A stretch of 64,000 nucleotides of DNA from contig JBBBDQ010001275.1 of the NCBI GenBank assembly GCA_037127315.1, forward strand, positions 1,546,501 to 1,610,500, written 5' to 3'. Below the pieces are notes generated by a model. The model had not been told where the DNA came from. It was given only the letters and a program-made list of their open reading frames with translations, and made no database searches. Below are positions 40,407-50,385 of this stretch, in pieces. Every line of letters starts with the position of its first letter. The stretch's first letter is position 1. Made by a program: the position numbers and the translations under genes. This DNA comes from Ascarosepion bandense (Eukaryota > Mollusca > Cephalopoda > Sepiida > Sepiidae).

Positions 40407-43400
40407 ATGGGCGCGCCAAATTCCATCTTTATTAGAATAGAACGTAGACCTTATAGGGTATTGGTAGATACGGGAGCAGAGGTATCAGTTATAAGCTGTA
40501 GGGTATTTAAAAAATTGTGACTGGGACTTGAACTGCAAAAGAGGGACATTAAACTTCGAACTGCGAATGGATCCCCGTTATACGTTGAAGGCCTTTGTCA
40601 TCTACAGGCCCAGATAGGAAGTAAGCCCATACCCCATGATTTTTTAGTCGTGAAAAATCTCAATAGAAACATTATACTTGGCCGAGATTGGCTGAATCAG
40701 AACGGGGTGAGAATGTATTTCGATTTGGGGGCATTGAAGATTGGTGAAGAATACATGGCATTGGAGGAGGATGTTCATATTTCCTCTATTGTTAGGTTAG
40801 CTCAAATAGTAACATTAAGACCTCAACACCTGCATGCTTGTCTGGGATTAACCAGGCTGAGAAATGGACGTGGCAAAGAATATGAAATCGAACAGCTGAG
40901 TAGTGGATATGTTAGCAACTTATGTGGTATATCAGTAGCCAACGCAGTTGTAAAAATGCCAAAGTCTCGTAAGTTTCAGTTGCTGATAATGAATAACACT
41001 AACCAGACAATCACTTTGAGACGGGGGTGTCCGCTGGCTAAATTGGAAAGGGCAGGTAATATTACGGAAATTACTATGCCCGATAAACAAAATAATAAAA
41101 GTCCTGATGTAGATTTGGAACAGGTACATGTACCGGAGGAATTCAAGCCTGAAATTAACAAATTGCTAAAAAGAAATAGGGACATGTTCGTTAGTGACGA
41201 CAAGAACCTGGGCAGAACCGATACTGTGGAGATGCGTATCGATACTGGAACGCATGAGCCCATAAGAAAACGCCCATATCGCACACCCCTCAAACAAAGA
41301 AAGACAATGGATTCAGCAATCGACGAAATGATGCAGGCAGGTGTAATTGAGAGATCCAATAGCCCGTGGGGTTTTCCAGTAGTTTTAGTAGAGAAGAAAG
41401 ACGGTGGTAAGAGATTTTGTGTAGACTTTAGAGCACTTAATAAGATTACAAAGAAATATGCTCGACCTCTTCCTGTCATCGATGATATACTGGCATCACT
41501 TGGTTCGGCAAGGTACTTTTCGAAGCTTGATTTAAAATCAGGGTACTGGCAAGTTAAGCTTCATGATATGACAAAGAAAAAAGTGCATTCACCTGCCACA
41601 AGGGTCTGTTTCATTTTAATGTTATGCCATTTGGACTTGCAAACACACCCGGCATCTTCCAGGAATTAATGTCAGTTGTTTTACAGGGACAAGAAGATTT
41701 TGCTCTGGCATATTTAGATGATATTATGATATTTTCAAATACGGTGGAAGATCATTTAAAACATATAGACACAGTCTTGAGTAGTCTACGTAAGCACAAC
41801 CTTAAACTGAAGCCGGCTAAGTGTGAGTTCTTTAAGAAAGAGACCCAATACCTGGGGTTCATGATAAGTGAAGAGGGAATACAACCAGACCTCAATAAAG
41901 TCAAGGCTATAAAGTCAGTTTCTACTCCAACCACTGTTAGACAAGTAAGAGCTTTTATTTGGATGACCTCATACTATCGCCGCTTTATTAGAAATTTCTC
42001 TGATATAGCCGAACCGCTGGTCAATTTGACAAGGAAATATGTACGATTCCAATGGGACGATGCTTGCGAAACCGCTTTCGATACACTAAAAACGAAGCTC
42101 GCGGAGATGGTAACACTAGCCTATCCCAACCCAAATAAGGCGTATAGGTTATATACTGACGCATCCGATCAATCGATTGGCGCATGCCTATCCCAGGTGG
42201 TGTACGATAAGGAAAATAGGAAGGATGTAGAAAAACCAATTTATTTATTGTCCCATAAATTAAGTGACACACAAACGAGGTGGTCAACTATAGAGAAAGA
42301 GGCTTATGCCATACACTATGCTCTTCAAAAACTGAATCACTACCTGCATGGCGCAACATTCACAATATACACTGATCATAGGCCCCTGGAGCACTTACTT
42401 AATTCGCCCATACAAAATAAGAAGATACAGACTTGGGCTCTGAGCATGTCTGGCTACAATTGCAGCATACAGTATCTTAAGGGTAAGGATAATGTTTGCG
42501 CGGATCTCTTATCACGCGCTGTTGATGTGAACGAAGACCATATTGCTTCTCCAGTAGATATAGATGATAGAAATTACTTGGTTAGTGTTATAAACTCCAA
42601 CCTAATGGAGCCGGAAGAATTAGCAGCCCATAAAAATGTCGGAAATTCATCAGAGGCACCCGAACGGCCCACATTGAAAGGAATAGACATAATCAGGGAG
42701 CAAGAATCAGACAAAAACATCTTAGACCTGAAGATTAGATTACGAAATGGTAGGGCTACCAAAGCAGAACAGAAGAGATATATAGTAATGGATGAGGTGG
42801 TGTACTATTTGTCTCAACCTGATGATGAACCCCTCATCAGGCTGTATGTACCATCTCACCTTAGAAAAATGGTGCTAGTTCAATACCATGATGACAGTGG
42901 CCATATGGGGGTGGATAAGACATTCCACTCAATAAAACAAAAGTATTTCTGGCCTTGTTTACTTAGAGAAATAAATGATTTTGTAGGTAAATGTATCCCG
43001 TGTCAGACAAGAAACCTAAAGAAGCAGCAACCCCACATACAGGAATGTGACTTCCCTCCTTTTCCTTTCGCAAAGGTTGCTTTAGAATCCAGTGATTCGG
43101 ATAACGAATCCGGAGCGGAACAGACCGACTTTCCAGTGCACAAAAATCGACACCAACGTGTGGAATCAGACGATGAGTCTGATGTTCCATTAATGGAGCG
43201 TCGCATCATGACGAGACGTAAAATGGCGAATAAAAACGTGTCAACTATTGATAATGATGATAGAATCGGTGGTATAAATAATGTTTCATCCACGTTCGAG
43301 GATGATTGCTCAAAGTGCGAAACGTCTGGATCTACTCATGTAGATCAGGGTTTTTCTAGGGAATCACCTAGCAGCGAAGATGTCCAAATGAGGCAAACGT

Positions 43401-43507
43401 CTGTTGGGGCAAAAAGCACGCATAGACCTGCAGATTCCACAGTTGATCGGAACAAAAAGAAAGAACAACTGAAAAGTCTTGTAGACTTATTGGCTGATAT
43501 GCTATAG
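40407..43507 (+). pseudogene. pol: pol of the gypsy element, disrupted
   Basis: In the -1 frame relative to gag. Protease: LVDTGAEVSVIS with catalytic DTG at 40467-40475. TGA in frame at 40518-40520 inside the protease. The frame then stays open through the RT start (VVLVEKKDGGKRFCVDFRAL, FSKLDLKSGYWQVKL) to about 41580. A frameshift between 41567 and 41585, in or beside an A-run, moves the frame; MPFGLANTPGIFQE and the catalytic YLDD (41711-41722) follow. RNase H: LYTDASDQ and YTDHRPLEHLL. Integrase: the HHCC zinc region (CIPC near 42992-43003) is present, then at about 43087 the sequence leaves integrase: the DDE catalytic core is missing and a 140-residue charged tail (DSDNESG, ESDDESD) runs to the stop at 43505-43507. 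Non-functional as a whole. Confidence 0.88.
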
Positions 43508-44011
43508 GATTGGGAAAGAAAGCAGTGGGAGGATTAACGATAGTTTAAGTGAAATAGTTAGGTCACCTTCCTTATAGCAAAACATGCGGAAGATACAAAC
43601 TAATGAATTAAGAGTCACGGGTCCATTTTTTTTTAGACTAAATTAAGATAGATGAAACCTCTAATCCTCCACAAGTAAATTGCATGAGGATTAACGTTGG
43701 AATCAGGGTAATTTTCTTCGTTTTCTATTGAACATTTCTTGGTCAGACTATGAATGATATGTACTGCAGATAATGGCAGTTTTTCTGTGTTCAAACATAG
43801 TATGTTTGAAATTAAATTAAATTAAATGAAGTTGCATGTGTAACAATAAACTCGAGCGGAAACACGCATGGTGTTGGTCAAAGGTCATTTACTCGATGTC
43901 AGTTTAGAAACTGGGGCGCGGTTACCGCCTATGATCATATGGTCGTGCATCGAGGCGTCTACGCGTATGGACAGAGTCGAGAAAGGAAACGAACATTGAA
44001 AGTTACAGAAA

Positions 44012-44013
<2 letters not shown>
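43508..44013 (+). other. gypsy 3' internal region, unassigned
   Basis: No env-like frame. A short open stretch around 43875-44000 reads KGHLLDVSLETGARLPPMI, faintly like a retropepsin active-site region, but this is weak. It ends in the A-run at 44014. Confidence 0.35.

Positions 44014-44062
<49 letters not shown>
44014..44062 (+). repeat. poly(A) run, 49 nt, inside the gypsy element
   Basis: Uninterrupted A49. An internal A-run next to host-like sequence suggests a polyadenylated RNA was joined in during reverse transcription. Confidence 0.9.
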
Positions 44063-44066
<4 letters not shown>

Positions 44067-44072
44067 AATGAA

Positions 44073-44219
44073 ACATCGAGCTGGGAGAACATTATCCTCT
44101 GTATAAGTCCCAAGTAATTCTATCATCACTTTTGTGGCAGTCTCACTCATTTTGACTTCCAACACTGCGCCATGAAGCATACGCAAGAGATTCTGTGTTT
44201 TTTGTACAGGAAAATTCCA
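44073..44219 (-). pseudogene. captured fragment resembling eIF3 subunit M
   Basis: The minus strand reads, without a stop, WNFPVQKTQNLLRMLHGAVL ... TATKVMIELLGTYTEDN. From memory this matches the PCI-domain-adjacent part of animal eIF3m (motif KVM-ELLG-YTEDN, preceded by LLR-L). About 49 residues are similar; conservation stops at the A-run side and near 44220. eIF3m is a core subunit of translation initiation factor eIF3. There are no introns in the fragment. Orientation is antisense to the retrotransposon. Most likely a cDNA piece picked up by template switching. Human-homologue similarity is from recall, not a search. Confidence 0.65.
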
Positions 44220-44392
44220 CAATGGACACGAACATTGTTGGGTTGCCGATGTAGGCTCCCCCATATATTTTTTTTTTTTTGTTATTTTGTTTGTTTAGGC
44301 ACATGTTTTGTACAATTGTCGGGCTTGTGTGGCATGGGGATTGTGTGAGGGTGTTGCGCTTAAAATGTTCTTAGGTGAACATTTTGGAAAAT

Positions 44393-44406
44393 GGGAGGGC
44401 GAGGAG
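44393..44406 (+). promoter_or_regulatory. polypurine tract
   Basis: gggagggcgaggag directly before the 3' LTR (one C interruption); primes plus-strand synthesis in LTR elements. Confidence 0.75.
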
Positions 44407-44885
44407 TGTAATATAACAATCTGGCCCCACCCGAGGAAGTGATGCAAGCGATGGTGTTTTCCATCGGTGAAGGGGGCGGCGAAGCGACAAGACAGGTGTT
44501 TGTGAAATACATCCTGTCGAAGCCGGAGCGGATGTCGTTTTGACCTTATTTCCGACAGCGGCGGAAATGGCTACAGAGGCAAACAGATTAGGTGCCTCTT
44601 AGAATTACGTGGGCGTTGCGTGGGCGAGGCAAAAACCGGAAGGAAAGTCCCGGTTCTAGAGGACTATATAAAGACCTCGACACACGGATTCGCCAGTAGC
44701 AGAGAGCGGCCGGTGGAAGCAGAGAGAGACAACACAGGCAGACTACACTCCCGTCAGCCATTCTATATGCGCCCTCACCCTCCTGTTCTCTATTCCACAC
44801 AGTTCGTCGTCATTAATAAAAATATAACCTTATATTTTTATATATGCGTGTTTGTTGTTTTGTCGTCATACGGCGATATATAACA
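44407..44885 (+). repeat. 3' LTR
   Basis: 479 bp; virtually identical to 38779-39257. Confidence 0.95.
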
Positions 44886-44889
44886 GTAA

Positions 44890-45190
44890 CAAATAAGGAG
44901 AAATGAGTTCATATTCTTTCTGAGGTCTGCCAAAGAAGGAGAAAATAAATATTCCTTCTCTACTTAGCTTGTGTTATTTTTTGAGTGACTTTATTTCATG
45001 CAAACGATTTGTCCTCTGCCATTGTTTTGGACAAGGAAATAATTCGACACCTTAAAAATGGGAAAGAGAGAGAGAGAGAGAGAGTTATGCATTTGTCTGA
45101 AGGGATAGATATTTGTATGTGTATTTTTTTGCGGGGAGTGTTGGTAGACAATATAATCAAATGTTTTTGCCTCATTTAATCAGGCAAGCA
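44890..45190. other. nothing recognised
   Basis: A (GA)n run at 45064-45083; otherwise no match. Confidence 0.4.
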
Positions 45191-45194
45191 AGAA

Positions 45195-45550
45195 ATCAGA
45201 AGAGAGTTCCACAGGTAATAAGTGCAAGAAAAAAAAACTTTAAGCAAGTTCAACAGTAAAACAGAGAGACCTAGTTGCCAATCTAGTAGTATGCTTAAAT
45301 TCATACAGTCAAGAGAGATTTTCACAGGTAAGAAAAGAAACTATTTGAATAGAACTTATGGTGACATCTAGGCAGGTTCAACAGTAAAACAATGAGACCT
45401 AATTGCCAATCTAGTATTATGCTTAAATTCATAGTCAAGAGAGATTTTCACAGGCAAGAAAAGAAACTATTAGAATAGAACTTACAGTTACATCTAGGCA
45501 AGTTCAACAGTAAAACAATGAGACCTAGTTGCCAATCTAATAGCAGTTTA
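45195..45550 (-). repeat. three-unit tandem array derived from LINE-A
   Basis: Units of about 115-126 bp start near 45202, 45315 and 45441 (gagagattttcacaggtaag; caacagtaaaacaatgagac; ctagttgccaatctag). They align with antisense LINE-A at 37100-37225 (ccacaggcgggaagtgcgag; cacagtaaaatagtgagacc; ctagttgctaatct), the segment adjacent to the one amplified in the 97-bp array. Confidence 0.75.
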
Positions 45551-45662
45551 AATTTGAAGTAGATTGGGCAAAGGAAAAAAGTTGTTTTGACTTGACACAC
45601 TTTTCTTTCATTATTATTTTTTTATTTTTAAACTTTGAAATTAATCATCTATGATTTGTAGC

Positions 45663-46013
45663 AATTTATATGGTCGCGCATACATAAAGGTAGTCATTTA
45701 TATGGTCACGCATACATAAAGGTAGTCATTTATATGGGCGCACATATTAATGTGTAGACATTTATATGGGCGCGCATATTAATGTGTAGACATTTATATG
45801 GGCGCGCATATTAATGTGTAGACATTTATATGGGCGCGCATATTAATGTGTAGACATTTATATGGGCGCGCATATTAATGTGTAGACATTTATATGGGCG
45901 CGCATGTGTAGACATTTATATGGGCGCGCATATTAATGTGTAGACATTTATATGGGCGCGCATATTAATATATAGACATTTATATGGGCATGTAGTAATT
46001 TATATGGGTGCAT
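45663..46013. repeat. 32-bp minisatellite
   Basis: Unit atttatatgggcgcgcatat + taatgtgtagac, about 11 copies; first units read tggtcgcgcatacataaagg. One unit near 45896 is shortened. Each carries a gcgcgc core in AT-rich DNA. Confidence 0.9.
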
Positions 46014-46454
46014 GTTTCAGCAGTTATAACATTCTTTTTATGACCATGACACTTTTGTTTGAATAGCATCATTTTCAAGAAGGTGACTTCTTGATATTAT
46101 CAGTCTGGGTAGGCAATCAAAGCATGCAACACCTTTGGAAAGGTGTCTGAAAACCATATCATGAGTTGATCCAATCCTTATTAGTGAAATTGGGTAGATG
46201 GTACCCTTTGAAAGCCATGATAGTTTTGCTAGCAGCAAGTTAAATATTGTGACTGAAGATATGAACATAACAGCCTTCTTCAAACAGTTGATTACACCTG
46301 CTTACATGCTCTCTCTCCCAAAAACTATAAGGTCTGTTCAGCATAGTTAAATTATTAGCCACAGATGAGCTTTGTGAGAACAAACCCAAATGTACTTGAG
46401 CAGGTGTCAGCAATGGGGATTGGTTAGCCACCCTAGTACAGCTGCTACTATGCA
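46014..46454. other. nothing recognised
   Basis: Minus-strand open frames at 46038-46431 show no motif I can name. Confidence 0.35.
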
Positions 46455-46820
46455 GGAATTCTGAAGGGGATCACTTTATTACTTAGTAATAACTGAAAAC
46501 CAGTTCTCCCCTTTATGTCCAGTAGAATAGTGTATATTTAGTTTAGTCAAGCTGACTTATTTTATTAATTCCTTCCTATTATGAGAAATTTTTTACATGT
46601 TTATCTTGAAATATTTTTCCAGTTCTATTAAAATGTGGTAAATCTTGAGTGATCAGTTTAATGCTTCATAACAACAGAAAACCAACATCCCACTTAATGT
46701 CCAGTAGAACTTAATTTATCTTAGCATCCAAAAATGATGACAAGTAATTGTTAAGTAGTTTCGAGGCTATTAGTTTATTAAATACTAACAACAGAAAACC
46801 AACATCCCTCTTTATGTTAG
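46455..46820 (+). repeat. cluster of short dispersed repeats (gatcag...cagtagaa)
   Basis: Three degenerate units (about 46457-46530, 46650-46712, 46770-46815) share tttattactt/cttcataac, aacagaaaaccaacatccc and actttatgtccagtagaa. A further copy lies at 47185-47235. Confidence 0.6.
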
Positions 46821-46837
46821 CTTATTTTGTTAATTGG

Positions 46838-47107
46838 ATGTGCGTTGTGGTGCAGTAGATATCAGCTCGGAACGAGAAATCGGAGAGCCGAGCTCAAATT
46901 CCAGTTGAATTCATCGCGTTCACTTATGCGCAAATACCCTTGGGAAAGGTATTAATCCGTCTCTTCCTTCCAGTTATGGGTTAAATAACAGGACAGATTG
47001 GGTTCTATAGCCTTGGTTGGCAACCAGTCTACTGCAGGATAATCTTCTGCCTAGTCAGTCATGTCTCTTGAGACATGATTGCCCAAGCACTTAACTGACT
47101 GACTGAT
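46838..47107 (+). mobile_element. tRNA-SINE
   Basis: ggatgtgcgttgtggtgcag, gatatcagctcggaacgaga, gagctcaaattccagttgaa, conserved body, end acttaactgactgactga. About 40 bp of the agaaagcaatggcaacc block is deleted. Confidence 0.85.
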
Positions 47108-48024
47108 TTTGTTAATTCTTTACTCTTGCTAAAAGATTTTCATTTATCAATTAACAGAGTAATTCAGAAAATGGAACAGTTTATTACTCCATAACAACTG
47201 AAAATTAATCTCCCACTTTATATTCAGTAGAATTTTATTATTACTATTTTAATCATGCGATAAAAATGTCATTTTATAAGAGTAAAAAAATTAAAATATA
47301 AGTCTTTCGATTAATTTTTTTTACCAATTGCTTTTTCTTTGATACACTTCTATGAAATCAGATTTTTCACTTCTCTAGATTGAATTCCTTTTTGTTCTTA
47401 AAATACAAAAAGATAAATAAAAATACTGAAATATTTTTTGCTTTTTGAGCCATTCTAATTTAACTCTTTCTAATTTAAAAAAAATTTGGTTGACAAAACA
47501 ACTCTTTAAAAAATGATGAAAATTTTCAAAGCCCTTCACATCAAAGAACAGCAAACAACCATTAATAACATTTGTTTTAATCTAAGCTTGCACATGCCGA
47601 AATGCCTTGGAACTGTAAGGCCATCTTAGTCGTGCAATGTTAAAATCTATTCCAGAGTCACAGAATACAAATACATTTATTTCAAACTTTGGACTGTAAA
47701 CACAATAAATGCTACATAATCTATCCGTCAGGTTTTCTACCTTCTTTACTTGAAAAGATGTGTGAAAGTATTTGAAATATCATGACAACAATTAATCTTT
47801 ACAAGTTTCTAATCAACATTAAATAATATATTTGATATCCATTGTATAACCAAATCTAAACTTTTTATTTTTTTAATTCATCTGAGATTTTTTTTTTTTC
47901 TTTACGTTTCTGACATTTTGTTCTTTTCTAATTCCACTGTTGATGGCAGGCACAGAAAAAAAAACTGTTGGAGCTTATTAGTAACTAAGAAAGAAAAGTG
48001 AAAAGAAAAGACTTAACTTTAAAG
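47108..48024. other. nothing recognised apart from one short repeat
   Basis: One gatcag-type short repeat near 47185-47235; otherwise AT-rich DNA. Confidence 0.4.
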
Positions 48025-48095
48025 CAATCTGATCTTGAAAGAATTAGAATTTCTGCCAGGATTTATTCCTGATGGACACAATCTTAACATCATTT
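48025..48095 (+). pseudogene. LINE-B relic
   Basis: ctgccaggatttattcctga, tggacacaatcttaacatc corresponds to the PGFVIGGHNLNNIR stretch before the YADD box. Confidence 0.5.
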
Positions 48096-48147
48096 CAACA
48101 AATATTTGTATAGTAACTGCTCTGACAAGCTTTTTATCCTGGTATCT

Positions 48148-48468
48148 TGGATGTGCGTTGTGGTGCAGTAGATATCAGCTTGGAATGAGAAATCCAGGAG
48201 TCCAGTTCAAATTCCAGTTGAATTCAATGCATTCACTTATGCACAAATAACCTTGGGAAAGGTATTAAGCCATCTCTTCCTTCTAGTTATAGCTTAAATA
48301 ACAGGACAGATTGGGTTCTATAGCCTTAGCTGGCAACCAGTCTACCGCAGAAAGCAATGGCAACCTACTGCGGGATAATCTTCTGCCCGGTCAGTCATGT
48401 CTCTTCTGAGATACGATCGCCCAAGTGTGTTTTACGTACGGCATTTAACTGACTGACTGAATATTACA
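48148..48468 (+). mobile_element. tRNA-SINE, full length
   Basis: ggatgtgcgttgtggtgcag through gttcaaattccagttgaatt to ggcatttaactgactgactg, about 320 bp. Confidence 0.87.
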
Positions 48469-48479
48469 GAAACATGCTT

Positions 48480-48545
48480 AAGGCTTCTACTGGGCATAAA
48501 GTGGGTGATCGGTTTTCTATTGTCATGAAGTAATAAACTGATCCC
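48480..48545 (-). repeat. short dispersed repeat, inverted copy
   Basis: cttctactgggcataaagtg, ggtgatcggttttctattgt, catgaagtaataaactgatc: reverse complement of the unit at 3785-3845. Confidence 0.6.
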
Positions 48546-48585
48546 CCACTAATTACTACTTATTAATAGAATAATATAATTCACC

Positions 48586-48706
48586 AGTCTACCGCAGAAA
48601 GCAATGGCAACCTACTGCGGGATAATCTTCTGCCAGGTCAGTCATGTCTCTTCTGAGATATGATCGCCCAAGTGTGTTTTATGTACGGCACTTAACTGAC
48701 TGACCT
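48586..48706 (+). repeat. duplicate of the preceding SINE's 3' part
   Basis: ccagtctaccgcagaaagca to cacttaactgactgac repeats 48336-48468 almost exactly, including the private variant cttctgagata. It therefore derives from the neighbouring SINE by local duplication and not from a separate insertion. Confidence 0.7.
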
Positions 48707-49048
48707 TGATTACATCTATTTAAGCATGCTACTATATTGGCACCTAGGTCTCACCCTTTTACTGCTAAAATAGTCAAATGCAACTGCCACTTCTACTCTA
48801 AGAGTTGTTTTTTTTCTCACACTTCCCACCTGTAGAACACCCTTCCGTTTACTTGCTTCCCTGAAAACTAACATTTTCAAAAATTTAAATGCAATGTCAT
48901 CTTTTATCTTCTTGAATCTCATTCATCTTTTGTCCTTTCCTCAATACTCACTATAAACAGTCTTTTCTCTCACTTTCAGTTTACCTTCCTGCATACTAGT
49001 GGTGTTCCCTCCTTGCTTGGATTGAAATGGTTAAAGAAAGTTTTTTTT
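48707..49048 (+). pseudogene. LINE-A 3' fragment, decayed
   Basis: ggcacctaggtctcaccctt, cacttccacc-like cacttcccacctgtagaaca, aaaaatttaaatgcaatgtc and tail ccttgcttggattgaaatgg. Confidence 0.65.
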
Positions 49049-49054
49049 TTTTTT

Positions 49055-50168
49055 AATACAAGACTGGACTAAAAAGTTCATAGGCTTAGTATAAGTAAGT
49101 GATGCTAGAGCTGTGAAACAGTGCATGCATTAATTTCAACTCTTACCAATGACCACGCTGTTTCTTTCCAGGTAAACTGACATCTGACCATCCAAAGAAA
49201 ACTGTTCATCCTGTTGGTCAAAAAAGTGATCAACAGCAGATTTGACATCGTCACTGTGATAATTGTTCCCAGCCAAGTGTTTTTTCATACTGGGGGACAG
49301 ATGACAATTAAATCAAGAGAAAAGAGAGGGTGATCAACTAGTTCAAAGCAATAGTCATACAGTCAACATTGAAACCAAGGACTTGTGTGCTAGAACATCA
49401 TCCTTATGGCCTTTGGTAACTACTTCAGCAAATTAGCATAGTACTCTCCAGTGATGGTTCGGGGCCCTTTTGAAGATAGTAAATAAACTCAATGCTTTTT
49501 GCATCCCAAAATACTGATGCCATCTTTGATTCGGCAGAAGAAATGAGCTTGGCCTATTCTGGAGCAAGTGAGGAAGGGATGTTTCAAAATGATGAACCCA
49601 ACACTCATCTTGAATTAAAAAATGTTTAGGGAAACCAGCTGAATTAGCCTCAAACATGTCAGATTTTTTCCATGATATGATCATCCTGTGAACTTTTGGC
49701 TAGGTGCCAGAAAATATGACAACCACTGAGCAGAAACATTTGTCATGCCAAGTTCATTGTGCATAACATTAATTTCTCTCACAGGATATGCTAATAGCAT
49801 TGACTATTTTATTTATAGTCAATCACCTGTCATCCATCACCATGTAAAGAATATGATCCATGTTTCTCTTAAAGGTGGCAATCACAAGATGTCCCGACCT
49901 TGGGTCATCTTCAAATCTACCTTCCCCTCATAAATTCAACTGCTCCCTTTTGCACTGTTGTTAAAGCTGAAACATCATCCCCAAATGTAGCAACCATATC
50001 AGTGTGAATGTCGGGGAGGGAGGGGGGCTGGCTAAAGACTTTTTCTGCAAGTACTTGATGGCACCACAATGGAAAATTTCATCCATTTTCAAGAGCAGTT
50101 GCTACATGTTACTTTTAAAGTCATATTTGAACAGGCAAATGTCAAGTTACCTGGAAAGAAACAATGTC
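49055..50168 (-). pseudogene. mariner transposase relic, nearly full length
   Basis: On the minus strand, in order and across frames: MDEIFHCGAIKYL-like start near 50095, an HTH region (IHTDMVATFGDD..., then FEDDPRSGHLVIAT, MDDR.LTINKIVNAISISCER, HNELGMTNVSAQW), then DECWVHHFE (the first catalytic Asp block, in the open frame 49684-49433), WHQYFGMQK, and a C-terminal DDVKSAVDHFFDQQDEQF piece near 49230. This is the mariner (SETMAR-like) architecture. Several frameshifts and a deletion remove the HQDNAP and SPDLAPSDY blocks in readable form. The plus-strand left end tggactaaaaagttcatagg (49065) looks like a mariner terminal repeat; the matching right end is not evident. Confidence 0.8.
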
Positions 50169-50194
50169 ATTAATAAGAAGAATTGGAATTAATG

Positions 50195-50385
50195 CATGCA
50201 AAATTTTCCAGCTTTAGCATCACTCCTATGTGGTCAGTCTGTGAACTTTTCGGCCAATCCATGTATGCAGATAACACAATACTGAGGTTAGACACTAAAA
50301 GAAAATTACACAAACTCCGAGACATGGCAGTAATGGAAAACACAAAAGAAAGACTATCAACTGAAATTTTAATGAATTGAACCAT
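50195..50385 (+). pseudogene. LINE-B relic around the RT catalytic box
   Basis: Frame 50183-50380 contains MYADNTILRLDTKRKLHKL: YADD has become YADN. The upstream part of the frame is not LINE-B. Confidence 0.6.

Larger units (their letters stand above)
38779..44885 (+). mobile_element. Ty3/gypsy LTR retrotransposon, 6.1 kb
   Basis: Two 479-bp LTRs (38779-39257 and 44407-44885), TG...CA ends, flanked by a 4-bp target duplication gtaa (38775-38778, 44886-44889). Between them: primer-binding site, gag, protease, reverse transcriptase, RNase H and the start of integrase in Ty3/gypsy order, a region of unclear origin with a 49-nt A-run and antisense eIF3m-like sequence, and a polypurine tract. 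The LTRs differ at only about two positions that I could find, so insertion is recent. Pol is broken (see its entry), so this copy is non-autonomous. It is much richer in CpG than the surrounding DNA. Confidence 0.95.

Noticed and set aside
40065..40419. Antisense frames within the gypsy element (40065-40419, 40976-41479, 43003-43293)
   Set aside because: Shadows of gag and pol on the opposite strand with no recognisable domains.
43508..44392. env-like third ORF in the gypsy element
   Set aside because: No long sense frame, signal peptide or membrane segment; the region holds an A-run and antisense eIF3m-like sequence.
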